This document shows positions 1 to 9,048 of a stretch of DNA of 64,000 nt, in pieces. Below the pieces are notes generated by a model that was given only the letters and a program-made list of their open reading frames with translations, ran no database searches and was not told where the DNA came from. Numbering within the stretch: the first letter of the stretch is position 1; each line of letters begins with the position of its first letter. The stretch comes from Candidatus Gastranaerophilales bacterium (lineage in GTDB: Bacteria; Cyanobacteriota; Vampirovibrionia; Gastranaerophilales; Gastranaerophilaceae), in assembly GCA_900552525.1 (NCBI GenBank), contig UNSK01000002.1, positions 38,257 through 102,256 of the forward strand, read 5' to 3'. The translations under genes were made by a program, and so were the position numbers.

Positions 1-2
1 GA

Positions 3-890
3 AAAGACTTATACGATAACTTTGAAGCTGCCAAAAGTGTTTTTGATACAGCTGATAAAACTCTTAATAAGAGTATAACAACAATTTGTTTTGAAGGGCC
101 GGAAGATGAATTAAAGCTGACTGTTAATACACAGCCTTCAATTGTTACAACATCAATTGCAGCCCTTGAAGCTTTTAAATCAGAATTAAACATTACGCCT
201 GATTATACAGCGGGTCATAGCTTAGGCGAATACTGTGCGATGTATACAGCCGGTGTAATGAGTTTGGAAACTACTTTGAAAGCTATTCAAAAACGAGCAG
301 ACTTAATGGGACAGACAAAGGGTGGAAGCATGGCTGCAATTCTTAATGCTCCGGAAGGTGCTGTTGAAGAAGCATTAAAAGAAGCTTCTGAAACCGGCTA
401 TGTTGATGTGGCAAACTACAATTCACCTGTTCAGGTTGTAATAACCGGTGACAGTGCTGCCGTACAAAAAGCCGGTGAACTTCTGCTGGAAAAAGGTGCA
501 AGAAGAGTTGTACCGCTTGCAGTATCCGGTGCTTTTCATTCAAAATTTATGGAAAATGCAGGCAGTGAATTTGCAGGTTTTGTTTCAGATTTAAGCTTGA
601 ATGATGCAAAAATGCCGGTTATTACGAATGTTGATGCTGAAATGACAACTTCAAGCGAAGATTTCAGAGCTAAAATGCCTAAACAGATTTCATCTTCTGT
701 ACACTGGACACAAACAATTCAGAAAATGGTTTCAGAAGGTGTGGATACATTTATTGAAATCGGCCCTGGAAAAGTTCTTGCTGGTTTGAATAAAAAGATT
801 GCTCCTGAAGCTTCTGTTTATAATATTTATGATAAAGCTTCTCTGGAAGCAGCAGTAAATGCTTTGAAAGAACAAATGGCTGGTGTTTAG
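3..890 (+). CDS. fabD: Malonyl-CoA:ACP transacylase, 5' end cut by window
   Basis: FabD moves malonate from CoA to acyl carrier protein to feed type II fatty-acid synthesis in the cytoplasm. The frame is open from base 3 and runs into the window edge, so the N-terminus is missing. The nucleophile-elbow motif GHSLGEY with the catalytic serine lies at about 219-239. The downstream GAFHSKFM segment supplies the catalytic histidine, and QISSSVHWTQTI and IEIGPGKVL are family signatures near the C-terminus. The next gene starts one base after the stop, and fabG follows it, as in fab operons. The first in-frame ATG (240) lies after the active-site serine and cannot be the true start. Confidence 0.95.
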   Translation, partial: KDLYDNFEAAKSVFDTADKTLNKSITTICFEGPEDELKLTVNTQPSIVTTSIAALEAFKSELNITPDYTAGHSLGEYCAMYTAGVMSLETTLKAIQKRADLMGQTKGGSMAAILNAPEGAVEEALKEASETGYVDVANYNSPVQVVITGDSAAVQKAGELLLEKGARRVVPLAVSGAFHSKFMENAGSEFAGFVSDLSLNDAKMPVITNVDAEMTTSSEDFRAKMPKQISSSVHWTQTIQKMVSEGVDTFIEIGPGKVLAGLNKKIAPEASVYNIYDKASLEAAVNALKEQMAGV

Positions 891-891
891 T

Positions 892-1371
892 ATGAAAAAA
901 ATACATTATATTTTATTAATAATACTAGTAATAGTAGGTCTTGTAAGACTGGTTTACGAGTATCGTGCACATAAAGATGAATTGTTTGCTGCTGCTAAAT
1001 TTGAAAGCCGCCAAAGGGACGTTACTAAAAAAGGTGCGCCTAAAGTTCAGATTGTTAATAGCGTGGCTGAAGTAGAAAGAATATTTAACAATAATCTTGC
1101 GTCTTGTACACCTGTCAATATTGCAACAGAAGACAATACGAATTATGTTATATACGGTAAAGACGGAGGAAAATGCTCTTTTGAAAAATATTCACCTTCT
1201 TTATGTCTGCAATGTCTAGTTCCATCAGATGTTGCTGAAAAATATTCAAGAGCATGGATTGGTTTTGATTCATTTGTAAATGAGGTAAATAACAACCCAA
1301 ATTACTGTAAAATAATTACTTCAGAACAAAACAAACAGTCAAAAAAGGGAAAAAATAAGGAGAAAGATTAA
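892..1371 (+). CDS. Single-pass membrane-anchored protein of unknown function
   Basis: I do not recognise this 159-residue protein. It begins with MKK and one hydrophobic helix (residues 4-22, Ile/Leu/Val-rich), then a polar domain. That domain has five scattered cysteines (including CLQC) and a lysine-rich tail. I chose ATG 892 because the GTG at 883 would overlap fabD and add no useful sequence. The gene sits between fabD and fabG and its stop overlaps the fabG start by one base (TAATG), so the three are co-transcribed. It resembles a pilin-like or signal-anchored exported protein, but no prepilin cleavage motif is clear. A role in fatty-acid synthesis is not shown by the sequence. Confidence 0.7.
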   Translation: MKKIHYILLIILVIVGLVRLVYEYRAHKDELFAAAKFESRQRDVTKKGAPKVQIVNSVAEVERIFNNNLASCTPVNIATEDNTNYVIYGKDGGKCSFEKYSPSLCLQCLVPSDVAEKYSRAWIGFDSFVNEVNNNPNYCKIITSEQNKQSKKGKNKEKD

Positions 1372-2102
1372 TGACAGAAAGAAAAATTGCTTTAATTACA
1401 GGCGGCTCTCGCGGTATTGGTTTAGCTTGTGCGTTGGAACTTGCTAAGGCAGGATGCGACATTATTATTAACGATATCTGCGAAGCTGAAAAAGCACAGC
1501 CGGCTCTTGATGAAATCAAAGCTTGCGGTGTAAATGCTTATTTCTATCAATTCGATGTTTCAAATGACGAACAAGTTCAGGCAGCTGTAGATAAAATGAT
1601 TGCTGAACACGGAAAAATTGATATTCTGCTTAATAATGCAGGGATTACAAAAGATGGTCTTTTCGTAAGAATGGATATGGAGCAATGGGAAAGAGTTATC
1701 AAAATTAACTTAACAAGTGCTTATTGTGTAACTCACGCTGTAATTAAGCATATGATGAAGGCTCGTCAGGGTTCTATTATTAATATGTCAAGTATTGTAG
1801 GCCGTCACGGCAATGCAGGTCAGGCAAACTATTCTGCTTCTAAAGCCGGTCTTATCGGTTTGACACAAACTCTTGCAAAAGAATTCGGCGGAAGAAACAT
1901 CAGAGTTAATGCAGTATGCCCTGGTTTCATCCAGACTGCCATGACTCAAGATTTAGCAAATATTGATGAATACTTAAAGGCTATTCCTATGAAAAGACTC
2001 GGTACTCCGGAAGATATTGCAAAAGTTGTTAAATTCCTTGCACTTGATACTGATTACGTAACTGGTCAGGCTATAGAAGTTGCAGGCGGGTTGATGATTT
2101 AG
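1371..2102 (+). CDS. fabG: 3-oxoacyl-ACP reductase FabG
   Basis: FabG performs the NADPH-dependent reduction of 3-oxoacyl-ACP in fatty-acid elongation. It is a classical short-chain dehydrogenase of 243 residues, the usual length. It has the TGGSRGIG cofactor loop at residues 10-17, NNAG near residue 90, the catalytic serine in NMSSIVG and the YSASKAG active-site tyrosine/lysine. The C-terminus VTGQAIEVAGGLMI is typical of FabG. The start overlaps the preceding stop, and AAGGAG lies at 1357-1362. A strong terminator follows directly and ends the fabD-fabG unit. Confidence 0.95.
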   Translation: MTERKIALITGGSRGIGLACALELAKAGCDIIINDICEAEKAQPALDEIKACGVNAYFYQFDVSNDEQVQAAVDKMIAEHGKIDILLNNAGITKDGLFVRMDMEQWERVIKINLTSAYCVTHAVIKHMMKARQGSIINMSSIVGRHGNAGQANYSASKAGLIGLTQTLAKEFGGRNIRVNAVCPGFIQTAMTQDLANIDEYLKAIPMKRLGTPEDIAKVVKFLALDTDYVTGQAIEVAGGLMI

Positions 2103-2120
2103 TTAATAAATAATAAACAA

Positions 2121-2157
2121 AAAAAGAGGCGAAGAAAATATCCGCCTCTTTTTTTTG
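2121..2157 (+). terminator. Intrinsic terminator after fabG
   Basis: GAGGCG (2126-2131) pairs with CGCCTC (2143-2148), with A's before and a run of T's after. It can act on both strands, so it may also end the convergent gene at 2164. Confidence 0.85.
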
Positions 2158-2163
2158 TTTTTA

Positions 2164-3042
2164 CTATGGTCCATATGGTCTGAATAAATCTATTAAATCA
2201 ACTTCATTATGAGCCATATCTTGCTGTATTTCTTTTCTGCGTTTGCCTATTGCCAGTAGCTGCTCATACTCGGGATTAAAGTCGTTAGAAGATATGTACT
2301 CAGACGTTTGAAGTTCCGTCGGACGCGGGTTTTTAACAACTATATGTTCTTGAGCACCGTGGGATTCTAGATAACTTTGTCCGTCATTATACATGTGGCT
2401 ATTATATCTATATGTTTTGTTGTTTCTATTAGTATACATTTTAGAAGTATAGCGGTGTGTCCAACCTTTTGACATTTCGATTTCGGGCTGCTCTTTGCCC
2501 AATTGTTTATATGTTAGTTTGATATCTTTTCTAGGATTAAAAATAATTTCTTCGTGATAATTTCCCCTGTCAATAGTTGTTATCATAGGATTTGATTTTC
2601 CGTTTGAAGCATACGGGTCAAAATAGCGTCTTACGATACTTCCATCGGCTCTTGTTTCTTCAACACATTTGAATTCTTCAATATTTTTATTGAATATTTT
2701 ACCTGTATTCACTTTTGGACGTGAAGCGGCAAGTTTTTCTGCGGCTTCTATTGCAGCAGCTTTTTTTGCTTCAGTGATATTCTGGTAATTAGTTCCTTTT
2801 TGAGTAAATTTTCCAGAATTAGTTTCAGTATATCCGTTGGTTCGTGTTAACGAGTGCTGCACTCCTACAGTATCATAAGGTCGTGTTCGCATATCTTTGT
2901 AACCACTTTTGAGCGGACATTCTGCATAAATTCTATCCATAGAGGCTTTGCAGGCATAGTCATTTAATCCGTTACCTGAAGAATGGTTAAAATCCAATTC
3001 TTTATGTTCAAGTGTGCCTGTTTTGCTGTAGTCTTTTTGCAA
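2164..3042 (-). CDS. Hypothetical protein with an unclear start
   Basis: I do not recognise this protein. The 292 residues given start at a TTG codon (3042). They are rich in Tyr, Asn, Lys and Arg, with no signal peptide, membrane helix or known motif; an Ala/Lys-rich helix (EAKKAAAIEAAEKLAAS) lies near residue 95. The same frame stays open upstream to 3246 and reads as normal protein (GKGKRKFTIFDKENRPFIWE). It opens just after a very strong Shine-Dalgarno sequence (AGGAGGAGGGAG on the minus strand, 3238-3249). No ATG, GTG or TTG codon exists between 3043 and 3246, so the true start may be lost to mutation, a frameshift or a sequence error. The gene converges on fabG. Confidence 0.55.
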   Translation of the reverse strand: MQKDYSKTGTLEHKELDFNHSSGNGLNDYACKASMDRIYAECPLKSGYKDMRTRPYDTVGVQHSLTRTNGYTETNSGKFTQKGTNYQNITEAKKAAAIEAAEKLAASRPKVNTGKIFNKNIEEFKCVEETRADGSIVRRYFDPYASNGKSNPMITTIDRGNYHEEIIFNPRKDIKLTYKQLGKEQPEIEMSKGWTHRYTSKMYTNRNNKTYRYNSHMYNDGQSYLESHGAQEHIVVKNPRPTELQTSEYISSNDFNPEYEQLLAIGKRRKEIQQDMAHNEVDLIDLFRPYGP

Positions 3043-3348
3043 ACGTATGTTTTCGCCGTAACACCAGTACTTTGTTTTATCTTTATCAATAGTAATTTTG
3101 TCGCCGCCAAAAACACTTCTACTTTCTTTTCTTGTAACAGTTTTGGTTTCCCAGATGAATGGACGGTTTTCTTTATCAAATATTGTGAATTTTCGTTTGC
3201 CTTTGCCTAAATAATCAAGCCTTGCAAGTCCTTTTTCTCCCTCCTCCTATAAGCACTACAACTGGAATACAGGTGTTTTAAATTCGTGTTTACAAAACTT
3301 AATATAACAAGTGGAAATCTAACAAAATGTAACAACTTCTTAAATTAA

Positions 3349-3376
3349 TTGCAAAAATATCTTTAAATGATATAAT
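3349..3376 (+). promoter_or_regulatory. Sigma70-type promoter for acpP
   Basis: TTGCAA (3349-3354) and TATAAT (3371-3376) are 16 bases apart. The predicted start is about 35 bases upstream of the acpP ATG. Confidence 0.65.
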
Positions 3377-3420
3377 TCAATAGAATAGTGTATTACACAA
3401 TAATGAAGAGGATAAAAAAC

Positions 3421-3651
3421 ATGAGTACATTTGAAAAAGTAAAAAAAGTTGTAGTTGACCAATTAAGCTGCGATGAAGCTTTAGTTACTCCGGAAGCAAG
3501 CTTTACAGCTGATTTGGGTGCTGATTCTCTAGATACAGTTGAATTAGTTATGGCTTTTGAAGAAGAATTCGGATGCGAAATTCCTGATGAAGAAGCTGAA
3601 AAAATTCAAACTGTTCAAGATGCAGTTAACTACATCGATTCACACTCATAG
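3421..3651 (+). CDS. acpP: Acyl carrier protein
   Basis: AcpP carries growing acyl chains on 4'-phosphopantetheine during fatty-acid synthesis. The protein has 76 residues and is strongly acidic. The [10 protein letters not shown] motif has Ser at about residue 36 as the pantetheine site. I chose ATG 3421 (MSTFEKVKK) over the upstream in-frame 3388 codon because the ACP fold starts here and the AT-rich promoter leader lies upstream. It precedes fabF, the usual order. A weak hairpin between the two genes could lower fabF expression relative to the abundant ACP. Confidence 0.96.
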   Translation: MSTFEKVKKVVVDQLSCDEALVTPEASFTADLGADSLDTVELVMAFEEEFGCEIPDEEAEKIQTVQDAVNYIDSHS

Positions 3652-3672
3652 TAAGATTTGAATTTATATGAG

Positions 3673-3710
3673 GAGGGTGAGGATTTTATATATTTTCGCC
3701 CTCTTATTTA
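3673..3710 (+). terminator. Hairpin between acpP and fabF (attenuating terminator)
   Basis: GAGGGTGA (3673-3680) pairs with TCGCCCTC (3696-3703) through one G-T pair, and an interrupted T-rich tail follows. It probably ends part of the acpP transcripts. Confidence 0.6.
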
Positions 3711-3730
3711 TTATTTAAGGGAAAAAGAAT

Positions 3731-4984
3731 ATGACAAAACGTAGAGTTGTAATAACAGGGATGGGAGTCGTAACTCCATGCGGTATAGGGGTCGAAAAAT
3801 TCTGGGATTCTATGCTAAATGGAAAAAGCGGGGTTTCTCTCATTGAATCTATAGATACAGAAAAACATACAGTAAAAATTGCTGGTGAAATTAAAGATAA
3901 AGATTTTAACCCTGAAGACTATATGAGTTCAAAAGATGCAAACAGAATGGACAGATTTACTCAGTTTGCAATGGTCGCATCTGATGAAGCTATAGCTGAT
4001 GCCGGTTTGGATGAAGCCGGTATTGACCCGTATAGAATTGGCGTTATGGTTAGTTCTGCAGCTGGCGGGTTTAAAACATTTGAGAAAAATCATATGGCAA
4101 TGATACAGAAAGGACCTACAAAGGGCTCTCCTTTTACTGTCCCTATGCTTATTGTAGATATGGCCTCCGGCAGAGTTTCTATGAAACACGGCTATAAAGG
4201 CGTTAATAAAGCAGTTGTGTCTGCCTGTGCAACTGGCTCTCACTCAATTGGTGATGCTTTCAGAACAATTCAGTACGGCGATGCTGATGTAATGGTTGCG
4301 GGCGGATGCGAAGCTACGATTACTACACTTGGTATTGGTGCTTTCACTGCTGCAAGAACATTATCAAAAAGAAATGATGAGCCGGAAAAAGCTTCAAGAC
4401 CTTATGACAAAGATAGAGATGGATTTGTTATGGGTGAAGGAGCCGGGGTTCTTGTTCTTGAAGAATATGAACTCGCTAAAAAACGCGGTGCTCACATTTA
4501 TGCAGAAATTGTTGGTTATGGCCAATCTGCTGATGCTTATGATATGGTTGCTCCTGATCCTGAGGGAAATGGTGCTATTAAGTCAATGGAATTAGCTCTT
4601 GCTGATGCCGGACTTAAACCTGAAGATATAGATTATATTAATCCGCATGGAACAAGCACAGGGCTGGGTGATGTTGCTGAATCTCAGGCAATTGCTAAGA
4701 TTTTTGGTGATAAAGACCAGAATAAAAATCTAGTTGTAAGCTCAACTAAGAGTATGCACGGTCATATGCTGGGTGCAACAGGAGCTGTTGAAGGTATTGT
4801 TTGTGTTAAAGCAATTACTGACGGCAAAGTTCCTCCAACAATCAATCTCGATAATCAGGATGAACATGTTGCTAATCTTGACTATGTTCCGCACAAAGCA
4901 AGAGATAAAAAGGTTAACGCTGCACTTTCAAATTCTTTTGGGTTTGGCGGTCATAACGCAACTCTTGTTTTCAAAGCTGTATAA
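3731..4984 (+). CDS. fabF: 3-oxoacyl-ACP synthase II (KAS II)
   Basis: FabF condenses malonyl-ACP with acyl-ACP in fatty-acid elongation. At 417 residues it is the standard length and starts with the typical KRRVVITGMGVVTPCG. The catalytic triad is visible: Cys in SACATGS (near residue 165), His in NPHGTSTGLGD and His in MHGHMLGATGAVE. The C-terminal SNSFGFGGHNA is the family signature. It lies directly downstream of acpP and has its own terminator. It is the only ketosynthase in the window, which matters for the aryl-polyene-like locus at 21.3-29 kb that lacks one. Confidence 0.97.
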   Translation: MTKRRVVITGMGVVTPCGIGVEKFWDSMLNGKSGVSLIESIDTEKHTVKIAGEIKDKDFNPEDYMSSKDANRMDRFTQFAMVASDEAIADAGLDEAGIDPYRIGVMVSSAAGGFKTFEKNHMAMIQKGPTKGSPFTVPMLIVDMASGRVSMKHGYKGVNKAVVSACATGSHSIGDAFRTIQYGDADVMVAGGCEATITTLGIGAFTAARTLSKRNDEPEKASRPYDKDRDGFVMGEGAGVLVLEEYELAKKRGAHIYAEIVGYGQSADAYDMVAPDPEGNGAIKSMELALADAGLKPEDIDYINPHGTSTGLGDVAESQAIAKIFGDKDQNKNLVVSSTKSMHGHMLGATGAVEGIVCVKAITDGKVPPTINLDNQDEHVANLDYVPHKARDKKVNAALSNSFGFGGHNATLVFKAV

Positions 4985-5000
4985 TTGAATAAAATAAATA

Positions 5001-5030
5001 AAAAAGCAGGGAACAATCCCTGCTTTTTTA
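5001..5030 (+). terminator. Intrinsic terminator after fabF
   Basis: AAAAGCAGGG pairs with CCCTGCTTTT around an AACAAT loop, followed by T's. Its A-rich 5' side makes it usable by the convergent gene ending at 5031. Confidence 0.85.
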
Positions 5031-7190
5031 TTATAATTGATGAGCTTTGTTTATTAATATATTGATAACATTGCTTGATATAATTTCTGCTTTTGCTTTA
5101 TATTGAGCTTTGTTTTCCTGTCCAAAAAGTAAGCTTTTACTGTAGAATACCTTATAGTCGCAAATTATTTTAGATATAAGATTGTTCATTTTAGGAACCA
5201 TTTGTTTATTATTTTTGAGTAATCCTTGAATTTGCTCTATGTTGCTTGCAAGTCCATGCATACCATATATAGCAGATTCTGGTGATTTTATGCAGCTTCT
5301 GTCAAAATCTCTGATAAAGCTTACAATTTTCAGCTTAATTTTATTTAGCTCTGATTGAGTAGGAGGTTTGCGATAAATGTCATATAATCTGTTAAGTTCT
5401 TCGTTAACCTTTGCATCTTCACTATGTTTTAAGAGCTGAATGCTGTATTCATTTGAGTCAGCTTCTTTGCAGCGCGGATAGAGGGTGCGGTAAACTTTTT
5501 CCGGAGAATCTGAATAAGAAGCAAATACATCTAATGCAGCCATGCTTCCGGCAGCAGTTTCAAGTTCCAATTCAGTTTTTATGAAATTATTTATACTGTC
5601 TAATGCCGGTTTTTCGAGTATACGCTCGTCGTCAATCTTGTCTGCAATATTACGCGTTGCAATGCTGAGTTTTGCATTTTCTGTCATCATAGGGTGTTTA
5701 AGTGTAAAATTAATAAGCATATTTACGAATTTCGGCGGGAAGCCAAAATATTCTTTTCTTAAATAATCTCCTAAGAATTCGTCCAAATTACCGGTAATTG
5801 CGACTTCATTTCCATTAACACCTTTGAGCATATAGACTTGAGCATTATTATCCTGCGCAACTTCTTTTAGAAGTTCTGTTGCGTTTTTCTTTATTATTGC
5901 AGGAGCGGTTTCTTCTATTTCTCCGTAACGCCATTTGAAGTGTTCATCCCATTTGCTCTGGAGTTTTTCATGTTCTGCATATTTTTGTAAGCGAGTAGGA
6001 ACAATTGTCTGGGTATAATCAAGAAGTTCTACAAATCTTTGCGGTACAAAGTCAATCGGCTTAGTGTTTTCTACTCCTTCTTTTATAACCTGGTATTCAC
6101 TATTTATAGGAATCATACCGCCGCTTTCATAAGTTTCTTCGAAAAGTTCAATGGTATCGGTTATTGCTGTTGAGTATTGTTCCAGCAACTCCGGTTTAGC
6201 CTTCCAGAAACGGGCGAAAAAGTTTTCGCTGTCTTTATTTGTTTCGGCAAATAATTTCTCTTCTTCTGAGAGATGTATTCTATCGGCCGCAATTGTCATA
6301 ATCGGGCTTAGATATTTTACGATAAATGCGGCTTCCGGATCGTCTTTTGTAAAACGTCTGCGGATTGCTTTTTCAAGCTGCTCTACATCACCTTTGCTTT
6401 TTTTAATGTCATCTTTCAAAAGTTGTTTTTGGTACTTTTTTAAAGCGTATTTTCTTGTATATTTTTTTTCCGGTTCTGTCGTATGTTGTTTTTTTACTAG
6501 TTCTTTTTTTAACTGTGATTTATTTTGTTTCGGCAAATCTACAAAGAACTTCTTGTACTCATCTCTTGTTGCAATAAAAGAGTTCCAAAAATCTGTTTTT
6601 GGATACTGAATGCCGTATGCAGATGTTGTGCCGTAAGTAATCGGCTGGGTTATTGCTCCTTTATACTCAGGGTTAAGATCTTTTTCGTAGAAATCTTTAT
6701 TGATTTCTTTTATTGTTTTACCTTCCAGATAAATTTTTCTGAGCAGGTAAATACCCAGATTGTCAGAACCGTCCTTAAAAAGAGGGGTGTCAGAAAGTTC
6801 GCGTGATAGCTTAATATCTGCTAAAATTCCGGTTCGGCCTTTTAGATTTGCATCATGCAAATTACTGAATTCCGGATAAATATCTTTTACTTCGTCAAAA
6901 TTTTCAGTAACTTCAAGGTACTTAAAACTTTCATTCATAATTTGCTCCGGCGGAATGTGCTTTCTTACTTCATAATTTTCTTGAAGGTACTTTTTCATCC
7001 TTTCAGGCATATGCCGGACATTAAATTCCTGTTCGTAAAAATTTTCCGGTGTTCGGCCGCGGAAATTAATGTTGAAATCCTGATATGCATTCATCTGCAT
7101 TGGTATTGTTTGGGTTGTATTTGTCTTGTTATTCTTTTTGTTTTGATAATAGTATTTATTTTCGGCTAATTGTATTTTTGTAATCTTCAT
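5031..7190 (-). CDS. Large cytosolic-looking protein with N-terminal NINFRG motif
   Basis: I recognise no family for this 719-residue protein. The first 40 residues are Asn/Gln/Lys-rich and low-complexity and lead to NINFRG at about residues 39-44. The rest is mainly charged alpha-helical sequence with no signal peptide or membrane helix. A lysine-rich stretch lies near residues 225-280. The start is supported by AAGGAGATAATT before ATG. The N-terminal motif recurs in unrelated proteins of this window (10319, 34412, 57145, 57694). The gene stands alone, divergent from the methyltransferase-like gene at 7258. It could be a structural or host-interaction protein, but that is a guess. Confidence 0.7.
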   Translation of the reverse strand: MKITKIQLAENKYYYQNKKNNKTNTTQTIPMQMNAYQDFNINFRGRTPENFYEQEFNVRHMPERMKKYLQENYEVRKHIPPEQIMNESFKYLEVTENFDEVKDIYPEFSNLHDANLKGRTGILADIKLSRELSDTPLFKDGSDNLGIYLLRKIYLEGKTIKEINKDFYEKDLNPEYKGAITQPITYGTTSAYGIQYPKTDFWNSFIATRDEYKKFFVDLPKQNKSQLKKELVKKQHTTEPEKKYTRKYALKKYQKQLLKDDIKKSKGDVEQLEKAIRRRFTKDDPEAAFIVKYLSPIMTIAADRIHLSEEEKLFAETNKDSENFFARFWKAKPELLEQYSTAITDTIELFEETYESGGMIPINSEYQVIKEGVENTKPIDFVPQRFVELLDYTQTIVPTRLQKYAEHEKLQSKWDEHFKWRYGEIEETAPAIIKKNATELLKEVAQDNNAQVYMLKGVNGNEVAITGNLDEFLGDYLRKEYFGFPPKFVNMLINFTLKHPMMTENAKLSIATRNIADKIDDERILEKPALDSINNFIKTELELETAAGSMAALDVFASYSDSPEKVYRTLYPRCKEADSNEYSIQLLKHSEDAKVNEELNRLYDIYRKPPTQSELNKIKLKIVSFIRDFDRSCIKSPESAIYGMHGLASNIEQIQGLLKNNKQMVPKMNNLISKIICDYKVFYSKSLLFGQENKAQYKAKAEIISSNVINILINKAHQL

Positions 7191-7257
7191 AATTATCTCC
7201 TTTAAGTATCAAAACATCAAAAAAATATTTTTGCTAGCATTTGACAGTTATGGTTTA

Positions 7258-7917
7258 ATGAATATTATGTTCAAGGATTTGAAAAACAGTGTTGATTACT
7301 ATATTCGCTCACATACAAAGTTTTCTCGAAAAAATTATAAAGGTGAAGTAAATAATGACGAGGCTGCGTATGTTTTTGATATTCTTACGCGCTATATGAA
7401 TCCGAAGCCTGAAGGAAGTTTGAAAATTCTTGATATAGGTTCAAAAAATTGGGCGTATGTTAAAGGCGAGTATGATTTTTTTAGAAAATATTGTGATAAT
7501 CTAACTCTTGATGGTGTGGAAATTGATGCTTACAGACTTTATGCAAATTTATATTCGCGTTTTGAAGCTGCAAAATTCTATATAAAAAATCTTGAAGGTG
7601 TTAGATATTATGCTGATGATTTGATGAATATTTCAGATAAATATGATTATATTATCTGGCTTCTGCCTTTTGTAACACCTTATCCGCTGGAGCAATGGGG
7701 ACTGCCTAAAAATTATTTTATGCCTCAAAGATTATTGGAGCACGCATGTGAAATATTGAAAAAAGAAATGCTTATTGTAAATCAAGGAGAGCAGGAGGCA
7801 AAAATTCAACAAACTCTGATTGATAGAACAGGGTTGAAATATAAATTTCTTGGTGAAATAAAAAGCAGCATTGAAATTTTTAAAAATCCTCGCTATGGAT
7901 TTTTGGTTTCAAAATGA
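7258..7917 (+). CDS. Class I SAM-dependent methyltransferase-like protein
   Basis: The protein has 219 residues with a Rossmann-type pattern: KILDIGSKNWAY matches the SAM-binding glycine loop, DGVEIDAYR the acidic strand-2 end, ADDLMNI the strand-3/4 region and YDYIIWLLPF the strand-4 tail. The substrate cannot be named. The glycine loop has only one glycine, so activity is not certain. No Shine-Dalgarno sequence is visible. The start could be ATG 7258 or ATG 7267; the latter would give a leaderless message from TTGCTA (7231) / TTTAAT (7254). A perfect hairpin follows the stop. Confidence 0.65.
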   Translation: MNIMFKDLKNSVDYYIRSHTKFSRKNYKGEVNNDEAAYVFDILTRYMNPKPEGSLKILDIGSKNWAYVKGEYDFFRKYCDNLTLDGVEIDAYRLYANLYSRFEAAKFYIKNLEGVRYYADDLMNISDKYDYIIWLLPFVTPYPLEQWGLPKNYFMPQRLLEHACEILKKEMLIVNQGEQEAKIQQTLIDRTGLKYKFLGEIKSSIEIFKNPRYGFLVSK

Positions 7918-7920
7918 TAA

Positions 7921-7947
7921 AAGGCCGGACTTTAGTCCGGCCTTTCT
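7921..7947 (+). terminator. Bidirectional terminator between 7258 gene and hsp20
   Basis: AAAGGCCGGACT and AGTCCGGCCTTT form a 12-bp stem with a short loop, serving both convergent genes. Confidence 0.88.
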
Positions 7948-7948
7948 A

Positions 7949-8404
7949 TTAATTAACAGTAAGTTTTTTTATACCTTCTTTTTCTGCTGCCAGTTTTGGT
8001 GCTTCTATACGCAGAATACCGTGTTCAAGTTTTGCTGATGTTTTTTCAACATCAATTTCCTGAGGGAAGTAAACAGTTCTTGAAAATTCGCCGTAGCGGA
8101 ATTCTGATTTTCTATAACCTTTGGTATCTTCTTTGTTTTCTTCCTCTTTTTTAGCATTAATTGTGATATGGTTTTTGTCTATATCAATATCTAAATCTTC
8201 TTTCTTAACACCAGGCAGCTCTGCTTTAACAGTGTATTCTTTATCTTTTTCATGCAGTTCAACAGGCATTGCCAGTTTATCTATTTCTTCGTTATAAATA
8301 TACTCAGGAAAGAAACTGTCAAAGTTTCTGTTTAGAATAGAGCTGATTTCGTCATTTACTGATTTAATAAAACCGTCCGGTGATTTTTTAATTAAGAATT
8401 TCAT
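7949..8404 (-). CDS. Hsp20 family small heat-shock protein
   Basis: This is an ATP-independent chaperone that holds unfolding proteins in the cytoplasm. It has 151 residues. The alpha-crystallin domain spans about residues 45-145, with ELPGVKKEDLDIDID, ITINAKK, the YGEFSRTVYFP strand and the LEHGILRIEAPK signature containing the G-x-L motif. The C-terminal IxI motif is not obvious (the end is GIKKLTVN). AAAGGAGAA precedes the start. I see no CIRCE element or sigma-32 promoter in the 240 bases upstream. Confidence 0.93.
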   Translation of the reverse strand: MKFLIKKSPDGFIKSVNDEISSILNRNFDSFFPEYIYNEEIDKLAMPVELHEKDKEYTVKAELPGVKKEDLDIDIDKNHITINAKKEEENKEDTKGYRKSEFRYGEFSRTVYFPQEIDVEKTSAKLEHGILRIEAPKLAAEKEGIKKLTVN

Positions 8405-8650
8405 AATATTCTCCTTTCATTTTTCAGATCTATTACTTTCAACACTAATATTATTACTCTGTTTATTTATAAGTCCGGATTTCTTAACCAAAATTTAACA
8501 GTTGGGATTATTTGCCTGAATTATTTATTTAATGTCTTGCACTAAGTTCTAATAGACTTTCTTTTAACAGTGTAACCCCAAAAACTAAACTAACAGGTAA
8601 TTTATGTTAGTGAATAAACCTTTACAATTGCTGTATGGAGATATGTAGTT
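8405..8650 (+). other. Divergent intergenic region with a 7-bp dyad
   Basis: The region is AT-rich with no supported coding. ACTAACA (8589-8595) and TGTTAGT (8605-8611) form a perfect dyad 40 bases before the 8651 gene. It could be an operator or a leader hairpin; nothing else stands out. Confidence 0.35.
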
Positions 8651-8962
8651 ATGGAAAAATTTCAGAATAAATATTTAGAAATAAAAAACATCAGCAAAGA
8701 TATCGTTAATTGGGTTGAAGATGTCGCAGAAGAAAACAACTGCAAAATTGAACGCAAGGAATGGAAAAGCAAATATAACAGCTATGTTGTTTATGATTAC
8801 GAACCTTTTTGTTCTGAAGGGTTCGAGATAAATATTCTTCTGAGCTCTTTTGATATATCCTATCTTAACTTTATAAAATATCTGTATAATGAAAAATTAA
8901 GCACTATAGAATACTTGGATAATTGTATAAAAATTCCGGCGATAAAAAACTATTCACATTAA
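8651..8962 (+). CDS. Small hypothetical protein (103 aa)
   Basis: I do not recognise this protein. It is charged and aromatic-rich (many Tyr, Lys, Glu, Asn) with no signal peptide or membrane segment, and is likely a cytosolic alpha/beta domain. GGAGA at 8637-8641 supports ATG 8651. It is monocistronic, between hsp20 and the aminotransferase. The dyad upstream hints at specific regulation. Confidence 0.6.
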   Translation: MEKFQNKYLEIKNISKDIVNWVEDVAEENNCKIERKEWKSKYNSYVVYDYEPFCSEGFEINILLSSFDISYLNFIKYLYNEKLSTIEYLDNCIKIPAIKNYSH

Positions 8963-9048
8963 ATAAAATTGTTATATAATATTCTTTAGGGGTAAATGGA
9001 ACTTGCTTGCAGTTACTCTTACAGGTTAGACGGTTAAGGAATATTATT

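Noticed and set aside
2983-3210. Plus-strand frame of 75 codons
   Set aside because: It is antisense to the 5' extension of the 2164 gene, Phe/Val/Cys-rich, and has no ribosome site.
6151-6806. Long plus-strand open frames inside the 5031-7190 gene
   Set aside because: They lie antisense to a continuous 719-residue frame with a good ribosome site, have Cys/Phe/Ser-rich shadow composition and no start signals.
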